This document shows, piece after piece, positions 26,248 through 35,098 of a stretch of DNA of 64,000 nt. The notes under the pieces are model-generated. The model searched no databases, was not told where the DNA came from, and was given only the letters and a program-made list of their open reading frames with translations. The first letter of the stretch is position 1. Every line of letters starts with the position of its first letter. This DNA is from Acidianus hospitalis (GTDB lineage: Archaea > Thermoproteota > Thermoprotei_A > Sulfolobales > Sulfolobaceae). Location of the stretch: the NCBI GenBank assembly GCA_046533895.1, contig JAWDOK010000006.1:18268-82267 (forward strand), read 5' to 3'. The translations under genes and the position numbers were made by a program.

Positions 26248-27546
26248 ATGGATAGGGAGAAAATTCTCAAGGCATTAATTGACTGGAATTTCTGGTATAA
26301 GGAGCAATTTACAGGCTATCCTAGAAATTACTCAAAACAAGTTCTGGACATAATGAAATCAGGGTTTGTAGCAGACGTTATAGGAGTTAAGAGGAGCGGA
26401 AAGTCTACAATATTTAACCAAGTGATCTCTCATCTAATAAAAGAGGAGAAAATTAGCCCTTTTCTTACACTTTTAATTAACTTTGAAGATTCTAGGTTTG
26501 CTGAAATTGATAATGCTGATAAACTATTTTCTCTTTTACATATATATAGAGAGGAGACTGGGATAGTTGAAAAGCCCTATATTTTTCTTGATGAGGTTCA
26601 GAAAGTTAAAGGTTGGGAGGGCTTCGTCAGATCTTTAATAGATAGGAAAGAAGCTTACGTAGCAGTTTCTGGATCTACCTCAATTATTAATAAAGGAAAA
26701 GCTAGAGAAGTATTAGCTGGAAGGCACATTTCAGTTGAAGTGTTACCTTTATCTTTTTCTGAATATTTAGAGTTTAAAGGTGTACAAATTGGGAGAGAAA
26801 TCGATCTTTTAGCCAGAGAGGAGGAAATTAAAAAGTTGTTTCTAGAATTTCTAAAATTCGGAGGCTTTCCAGCAGTAGTTAACAGCGAGATTAAGGATAA
26901 AATTTTACTCAATTTATACGACGATATAATAACTAAGGACGTGATAACTCAGTGCAAAATAAGGCAAGAGGTAAAATTAAGGGAATTATCTCTCTTTTAT
27001 ATTTCGAATGTGGGAAACAGAATTTCCTTTAGGAAGATTTCTAGGTCTTTAAATATTCCATTAAATACTGTGGAAAGGTTTACTTCTTGCCTTTTAGATT
27101 CTATGTTAATTTATTTTGTACCTCCTCTATCTCCGTCCTTGAAGGAAATGGTGAAAGGAGAAAAGAAGGTTTATTCTGTAGACCAAGGTTTATCAAATGT
27201 TGTAGGCTATAAATTGAACGAGAGTCTCGGTTCTCTCCTTGAAAATGCTGTATATCTAGAGCTAAGGAGGAGGTATGGAGGAGATTCAATTTTTTACTAT
27301 CACGGTAAGAATGAAGTTGATTTCATAATAAAGATAAATAATGAAGTTCGTTACGCTTATCAAGTAACTTTTACGCTTAACGATGAAAGGGAAATTAAAG
27401 GATTAAAGGAGTTAGAAAAGAAAGCGGGTAAGAAAAGAGTAGAAAAGTTCATTATAACCTTTGACGACGAGGAAAAGGAAATTGATGAAATAAGAGTAAT
27501 GAAAGCGTGGAAATGGATGATCCATTTTATTAGTGAGAGTTTATAG
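26248..27546 (+). CDS. AAA_14 / DUF4143-type ATPase
   Basis: A 432-residue protein with Walker A GVKRSGKST (46-54) and Walker B YIFLDEVQ (111-118), then a winged-helix-like middle (FRKISRSLNIPLNTVERF). The C-terminal part, NEVDFIIKINNEVRYAYQV, looks like a PD-(D/E)xK-type fold. Such ATPases are common and poorly understood in archaea and occur near mobile DNA. The palindromes upstream suggest tight control. The next gene starts nine bases after its stop. Confidence 0.85.
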   Translation: MDREKILKALIDWNFWYKEQFTGYPRNYSKQVLDIMKSGFVADVIGVKRSGKSTIFNQVISHLIKEEKISPFLTLLINFEDSRFAEIDNADKLFSLLHIYREETGIVEKPYIFLDEVQKVKGWEGFVRSLIDRKEAYVAVSGSTSIINKGKAREVLAGRHISVEVLPLSFSEYLEFKGVQIGREIDLLAREEEIKKLFLEFLKFGGFPAVVNSEIKDKILLNLYDDIITKDVITQCKIRQEVKLRELSLFYISNVGNRISFRKISRSLNIPLNTVERFTSCLLDSMLIYFVPPLSPSLKEMVKGEKKVYSVDQGLSNVVGYKLNESLGSLLENAVYLELRRRYGGDSIFYYHGKNEVDFIIKINNEVRYAYQVTFTLNDEREIKGLKELEKKAGKKRVEKFIITFDDEEKEIDEIRVMKAWKWMIHFISESL

Positions 27547-27555
27547 CCATATTTT

Positions 27556-28014
27556 ATGCAAGTTGAAATTCCAGACGTAATTTACGCTTTTATTACGGAA
27601 AGCTTAGGGAAAGATGCTTCTGACGTATTAGTTGATGCTTTCTTGTCAACCTTAGATAAGGGAAATAGGCTAAAACTTTACGTTAAGTTGAGCGAGGAAT
27701 ATGAAAGGAAGGAGATCGATGGAGAGGCATGCTGGAAGGCCCTAGCTTACGTATTTAAAGCAATAGCCGAAATAGAAGGGATGGAAATTTCTTCTTATCA
27801 AGATTATTATAGCCTTGCGGACTATTTATCATTTAAGTTGAATAATATCGAAATTATAAAATATTTTCTAAATGCAGAAAAACTTCATGCGGAATATCAT
27901 CCAAGACCTCAAGATAAAGATTCACTTAGAGTAAGAATGGACCACTGCAAAAAATTGATAGAAGTTGGAAAGGAATACTTACGAAAATCAAAAAGTCTTC
28001 CCGAGGAAATTTAA
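27556..28014 (+). CDS. PaREP1-like helical protein
   Basis: A 152-residue helical protein with SEEYERKEIDGEACWKALAYVFKAIAE, resembling the PaREP1 pattern of a helical hairpin with GD..Q/E-A...KAAEEA. It is the most diverged member here (others at 49775, 59555 and 59886). PaREP1 proteins belong to the HEPN-related superfamily and have no firm function. It follows the ATPase closely and overlaps the convergent ATPase gene at 28011 by four bases. Confidence 0.55.
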   Translation: MQVEIPDVIYAFITESLGKDASDVLVDAFLSTLDKGNRLKLYVKLSEEYERKEIDGEACWKALAYVFKAIAEIEGMEISSYQDYYSLADYLSFKLNNIEIIKYFLNAEKLHAEYHPRPQDKDSLRVRMDHCKKLIEVGKEYLRKSKSLPEEI

Positions 28015-29354
28015 GTACTTACAACTGCGCTTGCTGACGAAGTTTTAGTGCTAAATGAATTCAGTATTTCTTTTAGTTTTTCCTCTAGAATTTCGGAATC
28101 TCCTTGTAATATTCTAATTGCTTCCATTGTAGTTAACTCTACCTTTGTTACAGTGCTGTCTACATTGAGCTTTTGAGAATTAGTTATTATGAACCTCTTT
28201 TCAACTGGATATTCCTTCTTCTCATGTTCAACTTTTTCTAACATTGAAAGTAATTTCACTTCGTCGTCATCAGTCCTATCATCATTCAATAATTTCACTA
28301 AACCTACGTAAGCGTTGCCGTCTTTAATAAAGAATATTCCTAAGGTTATATACTTACCTTTTACTTCAACTCTTTTTCCTCTGGGATGAACGTAAGTTAC
28401 CTGGAATTCCTTGGTTAACGATGATAATAAATCCCTTATCATTTTCTCTAATTGCTTTGACTCTTCTTCAGGATTTTTAAGGCTGTGCGATTCCTTCAAC
28501 TTCTCTTTTACACAGTTTACGACGTCTTGGGAGTTAGAGCATTCTTTTTCAAATTTTTCTACTTCAGATTTCATAAACTGAAGTATAGAGCTTACGGTGT
28601 TAAGTTCTCTTCCGTTCCATAAAGATAAAACTATTGGGAAGAGATCGTCAGATATTTCGTGGCAATACGCATCAACTATTTCCTTAATGTCCTCTGAAGT
28701 TAAGGCATTATCGAGGGAAATTCTACTTTCGTCCAGCCTTCTCCTTATAGCTAAATCCGTAATTTTACTATAAACTTCAGTAGGTACTGCCATTAATATT
28801 GGGACTCCTAAACCCGAGTTTATTAGTCTATGAATTTTCGGAATGTGATTTTCTCTTACTTCGTCTATGAGTAAAGAGAGATGTTCAATCTCCTTTAAGT
28901 CGCTTATTGCCCTTATCATTCCGTCAAAGTCCTTTTGGTAATCAAAACAGTATAACCTAAGGAGAGGGTCATTGTATTTACCGCAAACTCTCATTAGCCA
29001 ATCCTCAAATTTTACTCCAAGTAATCTCTTCCAAAAGGAATAGCCGTATTTTTTCTTATCAAGCCTAGGTAAGACCTTCTGCCTAATTTCGTTCTTGTCT
29101 ATTTTACTCCAGAATTCATCCTCTATTTCATTTTTACTTGCCAGATCCATATATAGCGCGTCTTTTACGATTTCCTGGACTTTTTTCAATATTGTAGTTT
29201 TACCCATCCCTGGCTGGCCTATAATTGAAGCAATGTCGTTGTTTCTTATTGAATTCAGTGCTTTATCTAAGTATTGTTTATACGTAGGCCCTACTAGGAT
29301 TACATTATTTGAATTCCAAGTTGTTACAGTTACTTTTGGAATATTACATATCAT
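28011..29354 (-). CDS. P-loop ATPase of a three-gene operon, possible nuclease-like C-terminus
   Basis: A 447-residue protein with Walker A GQPGMGKTT (46-54), Walker B LSLLIDEV (159-166), and a possible sensor (ILMAVPTE, 186-193) followed by RRRLDES. This is an AAA/STAND-like ATPase. Residues about 300-447 form a separate domain with RVEVKGKYITLGIF and NAYVGLVKL; a restriction-endonuclease-like fold is possible but uncertain. It starts six bases after the winged-helix gene, so both are translated from one mRNA. I cannot name the family. Confidence 0.65.
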   Translation of the reverse strand: MICNIPKVTVTTWNSNNVILVGPTYKQYLDKALNSIRNNDIASIIGQPGMGKTTILKKVQEIVKDALYMDLASKNEIEDEFWSKIDKNEIRQKVLPRLDKKKYGYSFWKRLLGVKFEDWLMRVCGKYNDPLLRLYCFDYQKDFDGMIRAISDLKEIEHLSLLIDEVRENHIPKIHRLINSGLGVPILMAVPTEVYSKITDLAIRRRLDESRISLDNALTSEDIKEIVDAYCHEISDDLFPIVLSLWNGRELNTVSSILQFMKSEVEKFEKECSNSQDVVNCVKEKLKESHSLKNPEEESKQLEKMIRDLLSSLTKEFQVTYVHPRGKRVEVKGKYITLGIFFIKDGNAYVGLVKLLNDDRTDDDEVKLLSMLEKVEHEKKEYPVEKRFIITNSQKLNVDSTVTKVELTTMEAIRILQGDSEILEEKLKEILNSFSTKTSSASAVVST

Positions 29355-29360
29355 TTTACA

Positions 29361-29876
29361 TCACCTCTTCCTCTTTATTATTATACCGTAAACAGAACCT
29401 TTTTTGACGAATCCTTCTTCTCCTCCTGCAATTAACTCATAATTTTCCTCAATGTGCCTCTTTAACTTAGAATAAAACTCCTCTTTAGCTAATCCCATTT
29501 CTATTCTAATGTCCTTCAAGTGTGCATAGCCCAGGTTATCCTTGACTTCATTGTAAATCTCGTCAAAGTAATTTTCGCTCAGTTTCTTCTTTTCTAATAC
29601 CGCCTCTTGTAGTTTCTTAATCTCGTCCTTAATCTCTGTAATTTCCTTTAACAATAAATCAAATTTGTTATCACCATTGTTTGATGAAGTTAATTCAAAG
29701 GATTTACCACTCCCGCTTTCTATTTTCTTGATTTTTCCTTCTTTTTCCAATTTTTCAAGTACTAAAGACAATTCTTCTCCATCGGCTTTTAATTTCCTCT
29801 TAATTTTAGAAAATGCAACTGGTCTACCATCATAAAGTTCCTTAAGGGCAGAAATAACTAGTTCTTCACTTAACAT
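29361..29876 (-). CDS. Winged-helix protein with coiled coil
   Basis: A 171-residue protein with an N-terminal winged helix (about 1-65: SALKELYDGRPVAFSKIKRK, EKEGKIKKIESG), a coiled coil (about 75-105: LLKEITEIKDEIKKLQ) and a second winged-helix-like part (HLKDIRIEMGLAKEEF ... GGEEGFVKKG). It is the middle gene of a minus-strand operon. DNA binding and dimerisation are likely; it could be a regulator or a structural DNA-binding subunit. Confidence 0.6.
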   Translation of the reverse strand: MLSEELVISALKELYDGRPVAFSKIKRKLKADGEELSLVLEKLEKEGKIKKIESGSGKSFELTSSNNGDNKFDLLLKEITEIKDEIKKLQEAVLEKKKLSENYFDEIYNEVKDNLGYAHLKDIRIEMGLAKEEFYSKLKRHIEENYELIAGGEEGFVKKGSVYGIIIKRKR

Positions 29877-29921
29877 GAATTAACTCTTATTATGATTATT
29901 TTAAACCACTAGTTCTAAGTA

Positions 29922-31268
29922 TTACCTCATATAATAATCGTCTAAACTTCTCCTTACGTTCCAACCTTCTTCGGATAACTCTTGAAGTCCTTTTTCTATT
30001 AAATCCTTATAACTCCTCAAGTTGTCTTGTACAGTTATGTCTAAACTATTTACAAATATTTCTCCACCTTCAACGTTCTCTGAAATTTCTGACGGATCTT
30101 TCTTGAATATTCCTCCAAAGAACCCTTTTTTACCTCCTTTATATATCTGAGGAGATAATACAATTTTTCTAGAGTCAATCTGAACTATCAAAAGAGGAAC
30201 TATTATCTCAGCTTTATCTTCTGCTAAAATCGATATAAATCTAGGTAATTTTTGCAGTTTCTCCAGGATTGCTTTTTCTGAATTTTCAACATTGTTTAGC
30301 TTGGATATTATTGATTGTTGCAATTCGTCCAATTTTTTAATTTCTTCGTTTATTTTGTTTAGATCCTTTTGTTTCATAGAATTTAATTCAGTCAACTCAC
30401 CTCTAAGTCTTATAATTTCAACCTTGTGTTTTTCCTTTATTTCGTTAAGTTTCTCAGAAATCTCATTAAGATATTTTTCTTTTATACTATTTACAGAAGA
30501 GGTACTATCTATGAAACCAGCTTCCTTATCTAGTTCAGCCTTTGCTATTAAGACTTCAATATCTGGAAGCTTAGAGTAAAGCTGAGAAGAATACTGCTTA
30601 ATATCTTCTTCAACCTTAGTCTTTTCGTCATTCACTATCTTCTTTAATTCCTCATTCTTTGCCATAATTTTTGCATCGTATTCGCTCTCTATTTGCCTTC
30701 GTTTTTCAACTCTCTTTCCTTTTATTATTGCTATTATTTCCGAAATTTTTTCTTTAGTCTTTTCTATTAGATCTATTTCCGAGATTATTTTATTTGCTGC
30801 TCCTTGTATATCCGAAATTAAGAACTGAACGTCTATATCTTTCAATTTTCTGTCTAAAATTTTTAGAGGTAATTGTGAGCTTCCTAACTTTAATAGATTT
30901 TTAAGGTCCTGATCCATTACAAAGTCAAAATGAATAATTGAAGAGCCCCTAACTTCATCCCATCTAATTGAATTCATTAGTTCTAGCACTTGCGATTCAT
31001 CAGAAGTTTCTTCTATCATTGAAATTATTTTATTATAATCTTGTAATATAAAGGAATTAATCGAAGTAGAAAATTTACCGGTCTCATCAAAAATATAATA
31101 TCCACCACCCTCAGATTTTACCGCAAGCAAAGGCCACCCTATTAGTGAAGCAAATGAAATTTTATTATTTTTACCAGCAACTTTTGCAATTGATATTGCT
31201 AATTGCTTATAAGTTGGTAACGGATTAAGATTTTCATCCACAACTAGGCTTAAGTTAATAATTTTCAT
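29922..31268 (-). CDS. Long coiled-coil protein heading the three-gene operon
   Basis: A 448-residue protein from the ATG at 31268 (MKIINLSLVVDENLNP); a longer frame to 31328 adds 20 residues of poor fit. The N-terminal domain (1-130) looks like a small globular fold. Residues about 160-330 are heptad-rich Lys/Glu coiled coil. The C-terminus has a Gly-rich turn (GGKKGFFGGIFKKDP) and a short beta/alpha tail. No ATPase head is present, so it is not an SMC protein. It may be a scaffold used by the ATPase downstream. Confidence 0.6.
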   Translation of the reverse strand: MKIINLSLVVDENLNPLPTYKQLAISIAKVAGKNNKISFASLIGWPLLAVKSEGGGYYIFDETGKFSTSINSFILQDYNKIISMIEETSDESQVLELMNSIRWDEVRGSSIIHFDFVMDQDLKNLLKLGSSQLPLKILDRKLKDIDVQFLISDIQGAANKIISEIDLIEKTKEKISEIIAIIKGKRVEKRRQIESEYDAKIMAKNEELKKIVNDEKTKVEEDIKQYSSQLYSKLPDIEVLIAKAELDKEAGFIDSTSSVNSIKEKYLNEISEKLNEIKEKHKVEIIRLRGELTELNSMKQKDLNKINEEIKKLDELQQSIISKLNNVENSEKAILEKLQKLPRFISILAEDKAEIIVPLLIVQIDSRKIVLSPQIYKGGKKGFFGGIFKKDPSEISENVEGGEIFVNSLDITVQDNLRSYKDLIEKGLQELSEEGWNVRRSLDDYYMR

Positions 31269-31395
31269 AAGAGTATTTATGCTCAAATAAATTAATACTT
31301 TGCCGTTTCTTGAATGAATTATATTCATTTGTTTAAATAAATTTCATATATAGATTTTAAGATATAAAACCTATCTTAAATTAAGTATCTTACAA

Positions 31396-31437
31396 AAGAT
31401 TGAAAGCCTCGCCCTTCCAGGGCAAAGAGGAAGTCAG
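31396..31437 (+). mobile_element. Solitary IS200/IS605-type end hairpin
   Basis: The string TTGAAAGCCTCGCCCTTCC then AGGGCAAAGAGGAAGTCA forms a stem (CCTC and GCCCT paired with AGGGC and GAGG, with an AAA bulge). It resembles the hairpin at the right end of many IS605-family tnpB elements. No tnpB or tnpA gene is next to it, so it looks like a relic end. The rest of 31329-31567 is AT-rich with no supported gene. Confidence 0.45.
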
Positions 31438-31585
31438 TTATAACAATGTTCTCTTCTATATATATCTAATTTATTCTAAAATAACCTATTCAATATAAAG
31501 TAATAAAAATTACTACATTATAAAATAAACAGTGTTAAATCTACCACAGCTTAACTTTTTTTAATTATTGCTTATTATACCTATT

Positions 31586-33793
31586 ATGGTCGATAGAGTA
31601 GGTAAAAATTATGTCCTAAAAGAACACGAAATTCATTATCCAGAGAATTATGATTTCAGGATTTTACATTATATCTACTACCTAGAAATATATCCTGAGG
31701 AAAGCAGAATAAAAGGAAAAGCCGTAGTAAAATTTCTAGGAAAAGATTTAATTTTACATGCTAGGCATTTTCAAATCAATAAGATCAAACTAGACGGAAA
31801 GGAAGCAAATTATTCTTACGATGGCGAGAAAATAAGCATACAAGGGGAAGGAAAAGAGGCCGAAATAGAATATGAAGCAAAACCCGTCTTAGGGCTTATT
31901 TTCAAGAAATTAAAGGAGTATATAGAAGTAGCGACCACTGGGGAAGTAGATCAAGCTAGGAATTGGATTCCTATCCTAGACGACCCCAGAGTAAAAACTA
32001 CTACCGAATTTTATATCAAAGTAAGAAAGCCATATATTGCATTATCTAATGGTAGATTAATAGATAAAGAAGAGGACGGAGACTTTATCACTTTTCACTG
32101 GCTAATGGATAAACCCCACTCTCCTTACCTTAATAGTATAGCTGTAGGAATGTTCTCTAAAGAAGAGGACGAATGGGAAGGAGTAAAATTAGAAAATTAC
32201 TTACCCAAGGGATATGAAGAATTCTTTTGGAATTTATCCTCAGTAAAGAAGACAATTGAATTCTTTTCATCTTATACTGGAGTAAAATATCCTTATTGCA
32301 GATATGCGCAAGTAGTACTTTTTTCAATGAACGGAGGAATGGAATACATTACCTCAACTCACCTTACTTGGAGAGTAATCCACGATAAGGTCGCGGAGAA
32401 GAATTATTCCTCAGAAAATCTCATTGCTCATGAATTAGCTCACCAATGGTTCGGAGACTTAATAACAACAAAGGATTGGCCAAACATTTGGCTTAACGAA
32501 GGTTTTGCAAGTTATTTTGAGGCACTTTACGTAGAGCATGAGAAAGGAAGGGAAGAATTCCTTTATAACCTCTATAATAAGTGGAAAGGTTATGAGGAAG
32601 AGAAGGAAAAATATACCAGACCAATTGTCTGCCGTTATTATAAGTGGGGAGACGAACTTTTCGACAGACACACTTACAACAAGGGGGCATTATTCCTTCA
32701 TAAATTAAGGAATTTTCTAGGAGATGAGACATTTAGGAAGGGGATTAAAGAATACCTAGAGAGATTTAAATACCGTTCAGTTGATACCGAGGATTTTAAG
32801 AAAGTAATGGAAGAAGTCTCCGGGAAAGATTTGACTTTCCTATTTGACCAATTTGTATACTCTGCCTTTAATCCTTCAGTGGAAGTAACTTCAATTGACG
32901 GAGGAGTTAGGATAAAGAATGAGGTTGAAGTAGACGTAAAGATAAGTAAGGAGATAAGAAAAGTCAAGCCTGGAGAAAGTCTATTATCGGGAGAATACGT
33001 TTGCGTAGACCCTAGTTTTACTTCCTTGGCAGAGGTTGAGGATAAGCAAGGAGAAGAAGCTTTAATAAAAGAAAGTAAGGACGAAGAATTAATCTGCAGA
33101 ATTAGGGCAGTTACTTCGCTCTCAAGGTTTTCCGATTTTAAGGCAATACAAGCATTAAAGGAAAGGTTAGAGAACGACTTTTGGGGAGTATCTTACGAGT
33201 CTGCAATCTCCTTAGGTAAAATAAAGAACGACGACGCATTAAATGCGTTAATGTTGAATCACGAAAATCCTAAGGTAATGGTAGGTATTGCAAAGGCATT
33301 AGGAGAATTCAAATTTAATCAAAAGGCCAAGAATTTTCTCTTAGAGGTAATGGATAAAGCTGAGAGTTATCACGTAAGGGCAGAGGCAATTGTTAGCCTA
33401 GGTAAGATAGGATTTACAGACGTTAAGGAGAAAATTATAAGTCATTTTGAAGACGAAAGTTACGCTGATGTAGTACCTTCTGCAGTGATAGAGGCTTTAA
33501 GCTATTTTGGGGACGACGAATCCTTTAGGTTTGTGATAGACCGCGGGTTTAAGAACGAAAAGGAAACTATTAGGGCTGCAGTCGCAAGGAATTTATGGAG
33601 ATTTGGAGATAAAAGTAGGGAATACTTATACTACTTGGTCAAAGATCCTTCACCTATTGTAAGAGGTGCAACAATTAAATCTCTTGAGGAATTAAAAATG
33701 AAGGATTTACTCAGGACGATAGTGGATAACGAAGACGAGGAGTTAAGGAATAGGTCAAACGCTTTAAGAGTGTTGTATAAGTTAGGACAGTAA
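31586..33793 (+). CDS. M1-family zinc aminopeptidase with C-terminal HEAT-like repeats
   Basis: A 735-residue enzyme with the zinc site HELAHQWFGD and the downstream NEGFASYFE glutamate. The substrate loop reads GGMEY rather than the usual GAMEN. After the catalytic part (to about residue 440) the chain has helical repeats (SAISLGKIKNDDAL, AEAIVSLGKIGFTDV, AAVARNLWRFGD) of PBS/HEAT type. It should trim peptides in the cytosol. The ATG at 31586 is preferred to an in-frame TTG at 31568. Confidence 0.9.
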   Translation: MVDRVGKNYVLKEHEIHYPENYDFRILHYIYYLEIYPEESRIKGKAVVKFLGKDLILHARHFQINKIKLDGKEANYSYDGEKISIQGEGKEAEIEYEAKPVLGLIFKKLKEYIEVATTGEVDQARNWIPILDDPRVKTTTEFYIKVRKPYIALSNGRLIDKEEDGDFITFHWLMDKPHSPYLNSIAVGMFSKEEDEWEGVKLENYLPKGYEEFFWNLSSVKKTIEFFSSYTGVKYPYCRYAQVVLFSMNGGMEYITSTHLTWRVIHDKVAEKNYSSENLIAHELAHQWFGDLITTKDWPNIWLNEGFASYFEALYVEHEKGREEFLYNLYNKWKGYEEEKEKYTRPIVCRYYKWGDELFDRHTYNKGALFLHKLRNFLGDETFRKGIKEYLERFKYRSVDTEDFKKVMEEVSGKDLTFLFDQFVYSAFNPSVEVTSIDGGVRIKNEVEVDVKISKEIRKVKPGESLLSGEYVCVDPSFTSLAEVEDKQGEEALIKESKDEELICRIRAVTSLSRFSDFKAIQALKERLENDFWGVSYESAISLGKIKNDDALNALMLNHENPKVMVGIAKALGEFKFNQKAKNFLLEVMDKAESYHVRAEAIVSLGKIGFTDVKEKIISHFEDESYADVVPSAVIEALSYFGDDESFRFVIDRGFKNEKETIRAAVARNLWRFGDKSREYLYYLVKDPSPIVRGATIKSLEELKMKDLLRTIVDNEDEELRNRSNALRVLYKLGQ

Positions 33794-33795
33794 CG

Positions 33796-34227
33796 TTATT
33801 TCATTTTCTTCTTCTCTTCATATAATTTTTTAACATACTCTAGTACTTCTTGTGCCATTCTTAACGCTTCGTTTGCGTCATATTCAGAATACAAAAGTTC
33901 TGGCGGAGTTCCAGTTTCCTCTTCTCCATACATTGATAACTCTCTTTCCTTTCTTAATGACCTTGAGTAAGAAGCAAAAAGGTCAATCTTATGACCGAAC
34001 CAATCTGGAAACTTGCTAGAGTTAGTTTTTAACGTTGGACCTACATCGTGAAATTTAGGCACTTCTACCCCCACTAGTTTAAGGCTAGCTTTTAACAATA
34101 GTTCAACTGCTTCCTGACAGAACCTAACTACAATATGATAGTTCTTCTTATTTAGCTCTGTTTTTGCTAATTCGATTCTCTCTTCTGCTTGTCTTATGTA
34201 AGATAAGGCAATGTCGTCAAAGTTCAA
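33796..34227 (-). CDS. HEPN-domain protein (toxin side of HEPN/MNT pair)
   Basis: A 143-residue four-helix protein: IRQAEERIELAKTEL, then HIVVRFCQEAVELLLKASL, and the YGEE-containing segment LSMYGEEETGTPPELLYSEYDANEAL. This fits HEPN proteins paired with MNT nucleotidyltransferases. The start lies 11 bases inside the MNT gene. Both genes are intact here, the only locus of five where that is so. Confidence 0.75.
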   Translation of the reverse strand: MNFDDIALSYIRQAEERIELAKTELNKKNYHIVVRFCQEAVELLLKASLKLVGVEVPKFHDVGPTLKTNSSKFPDWFGHKIDLFASYSRSLRKERELSMYGEEETGTPPELLYSEYDANEALRMAQEVLEYVKKLYEEKKKMK

Positions 34228-34708
34228 TTACATCACCAAATTTATAATCCTTTTTTAAAACCCAGTACCACATTTTACCTTGCCTTACCCTTTCTGCGCC
34301 AAGTTCCTTTAATTTCTCCTTTAATTTTTCTAGGATATTTAGGAAAAAGTTGTCCTTATCATATAATATAATTCCGTCATATACTAAATCTAGATAGAGG
34401 GGAGAAAATCTTACTGCCTCCTCAGGAGTTTTGAGTACAGGGGATAGTGTAATATAATATCCTTCCTTCCAATATTCCTCCAGATTAAGTTTATCCTCTA
34501 CTTTAGTTTCAAATAACCTTATCCTTTTTAGCATACTATCCTTAGGTAAATCCTTTATTACGACGATTAAATCCACGTCGCTATCTTTCCTATTATCTCC
34601 CCTTGCTACGCTACCGTATAAGACTACTGAAATCAAAGAGTCCTTAAATTCCTCCTTCATGATCGAGACCATCTTGTTCAAGAGAGAAGCGTAAGGTTCT
34701 GAAACCAC
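34217..34708 (-). CDS. MNT-type nucleotidyltransferase
   Basis: A 163-residue protein with LYGSVARGDNRKDSDVDLIVV, the GS motif and DxD pair of minimal nucleotidyltransferases, in the first 60 residues and a helical tail. It lies upstream of and overlaps the HEPN gene. Likely the antidote that modifies its HEPN partner. Confidence 0.85.
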   Translation of the reverse strand: MVSEPYASLLNKMVSIMKEEFKDSLISVVLYGSVARGDNRKDSDVDLIVVIKDLPKDSMLKRIRLFETKVEDKLNLEEYWKEGYYITLSPVLKTPEEAVRFSPLYLDLVYDGIILYDKDNFFLNILEKLKEKLKELGAERVRQGKMWYWVLKKDYKFGDVIEL

Positions 34709-34741
34709 ATGTATATAATGGAAAGAGAAAATATAAAAACG

Positions 34742-35096
34742 TCACTTAATGATTACGTACTCTCCCGCAAACTTAAGGAAGTTTTCTTCGCTTTCCTCGT
34801 CTATTATTATCTCCGAGATCTCTTCCGGTAACATTGAATGTATGTCAAGCAGGATCTTACTTACCTCGTCTTTTTTAAGGTTTTTAACAACTAAAGCTAA
34901 GTCAAGATCACTTCCTTAATTCGTGAGTTTCAGGAAAAGAAAAACCCAGGAAAGAAATTGTTGCCTTTATTGAAAGTTCTGCAGATATTTGAGATAAAAC
35001 GCCGCTTACGTCATAAAGATCTTTGCTCAGCGAATCTTCTGCGGCCTTTAAATACTCCAACGACCTCCTACAGAAAGTGAAAGGCAATTCATGCAT
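34742..35096 (-). pseudogene. Deletion fusion of a HEPN start and an MNT end
   Basis: From the ATG at 35096 the frame gives the N-terminal half of a HEPN protein (RRSLEYLKAAEDSLS ... ISAELSIKATISFLGF, then PETHELRK). The stop is followed, in a shifted frame, by GSDLDLALVVKNLKKDEVSKIL and the rest of an MNT protein to the TGA at 34742. The MNT part lacks its GS-motif helix. One deletion seems to have removed the HEPN end and the MNT start together. Confidence 0.75.
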
Positions 35097-35098
35097 TC

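Noticed and set aside
31396..31437. CRISPR repeat relic (sequence GATTGAAAG resembles the end of Sulfolobales repeats)
   Set aside because: Only one unit is present, with no second repeat, leader or cas gene. The following inverted repeat fits an IS605-type end better.
32459..32967. Minus-strand frames inside the M1 aminopeptidase gene
   Set aside because: They overlap the catalytic zinc region of a clear gene and show no motif.
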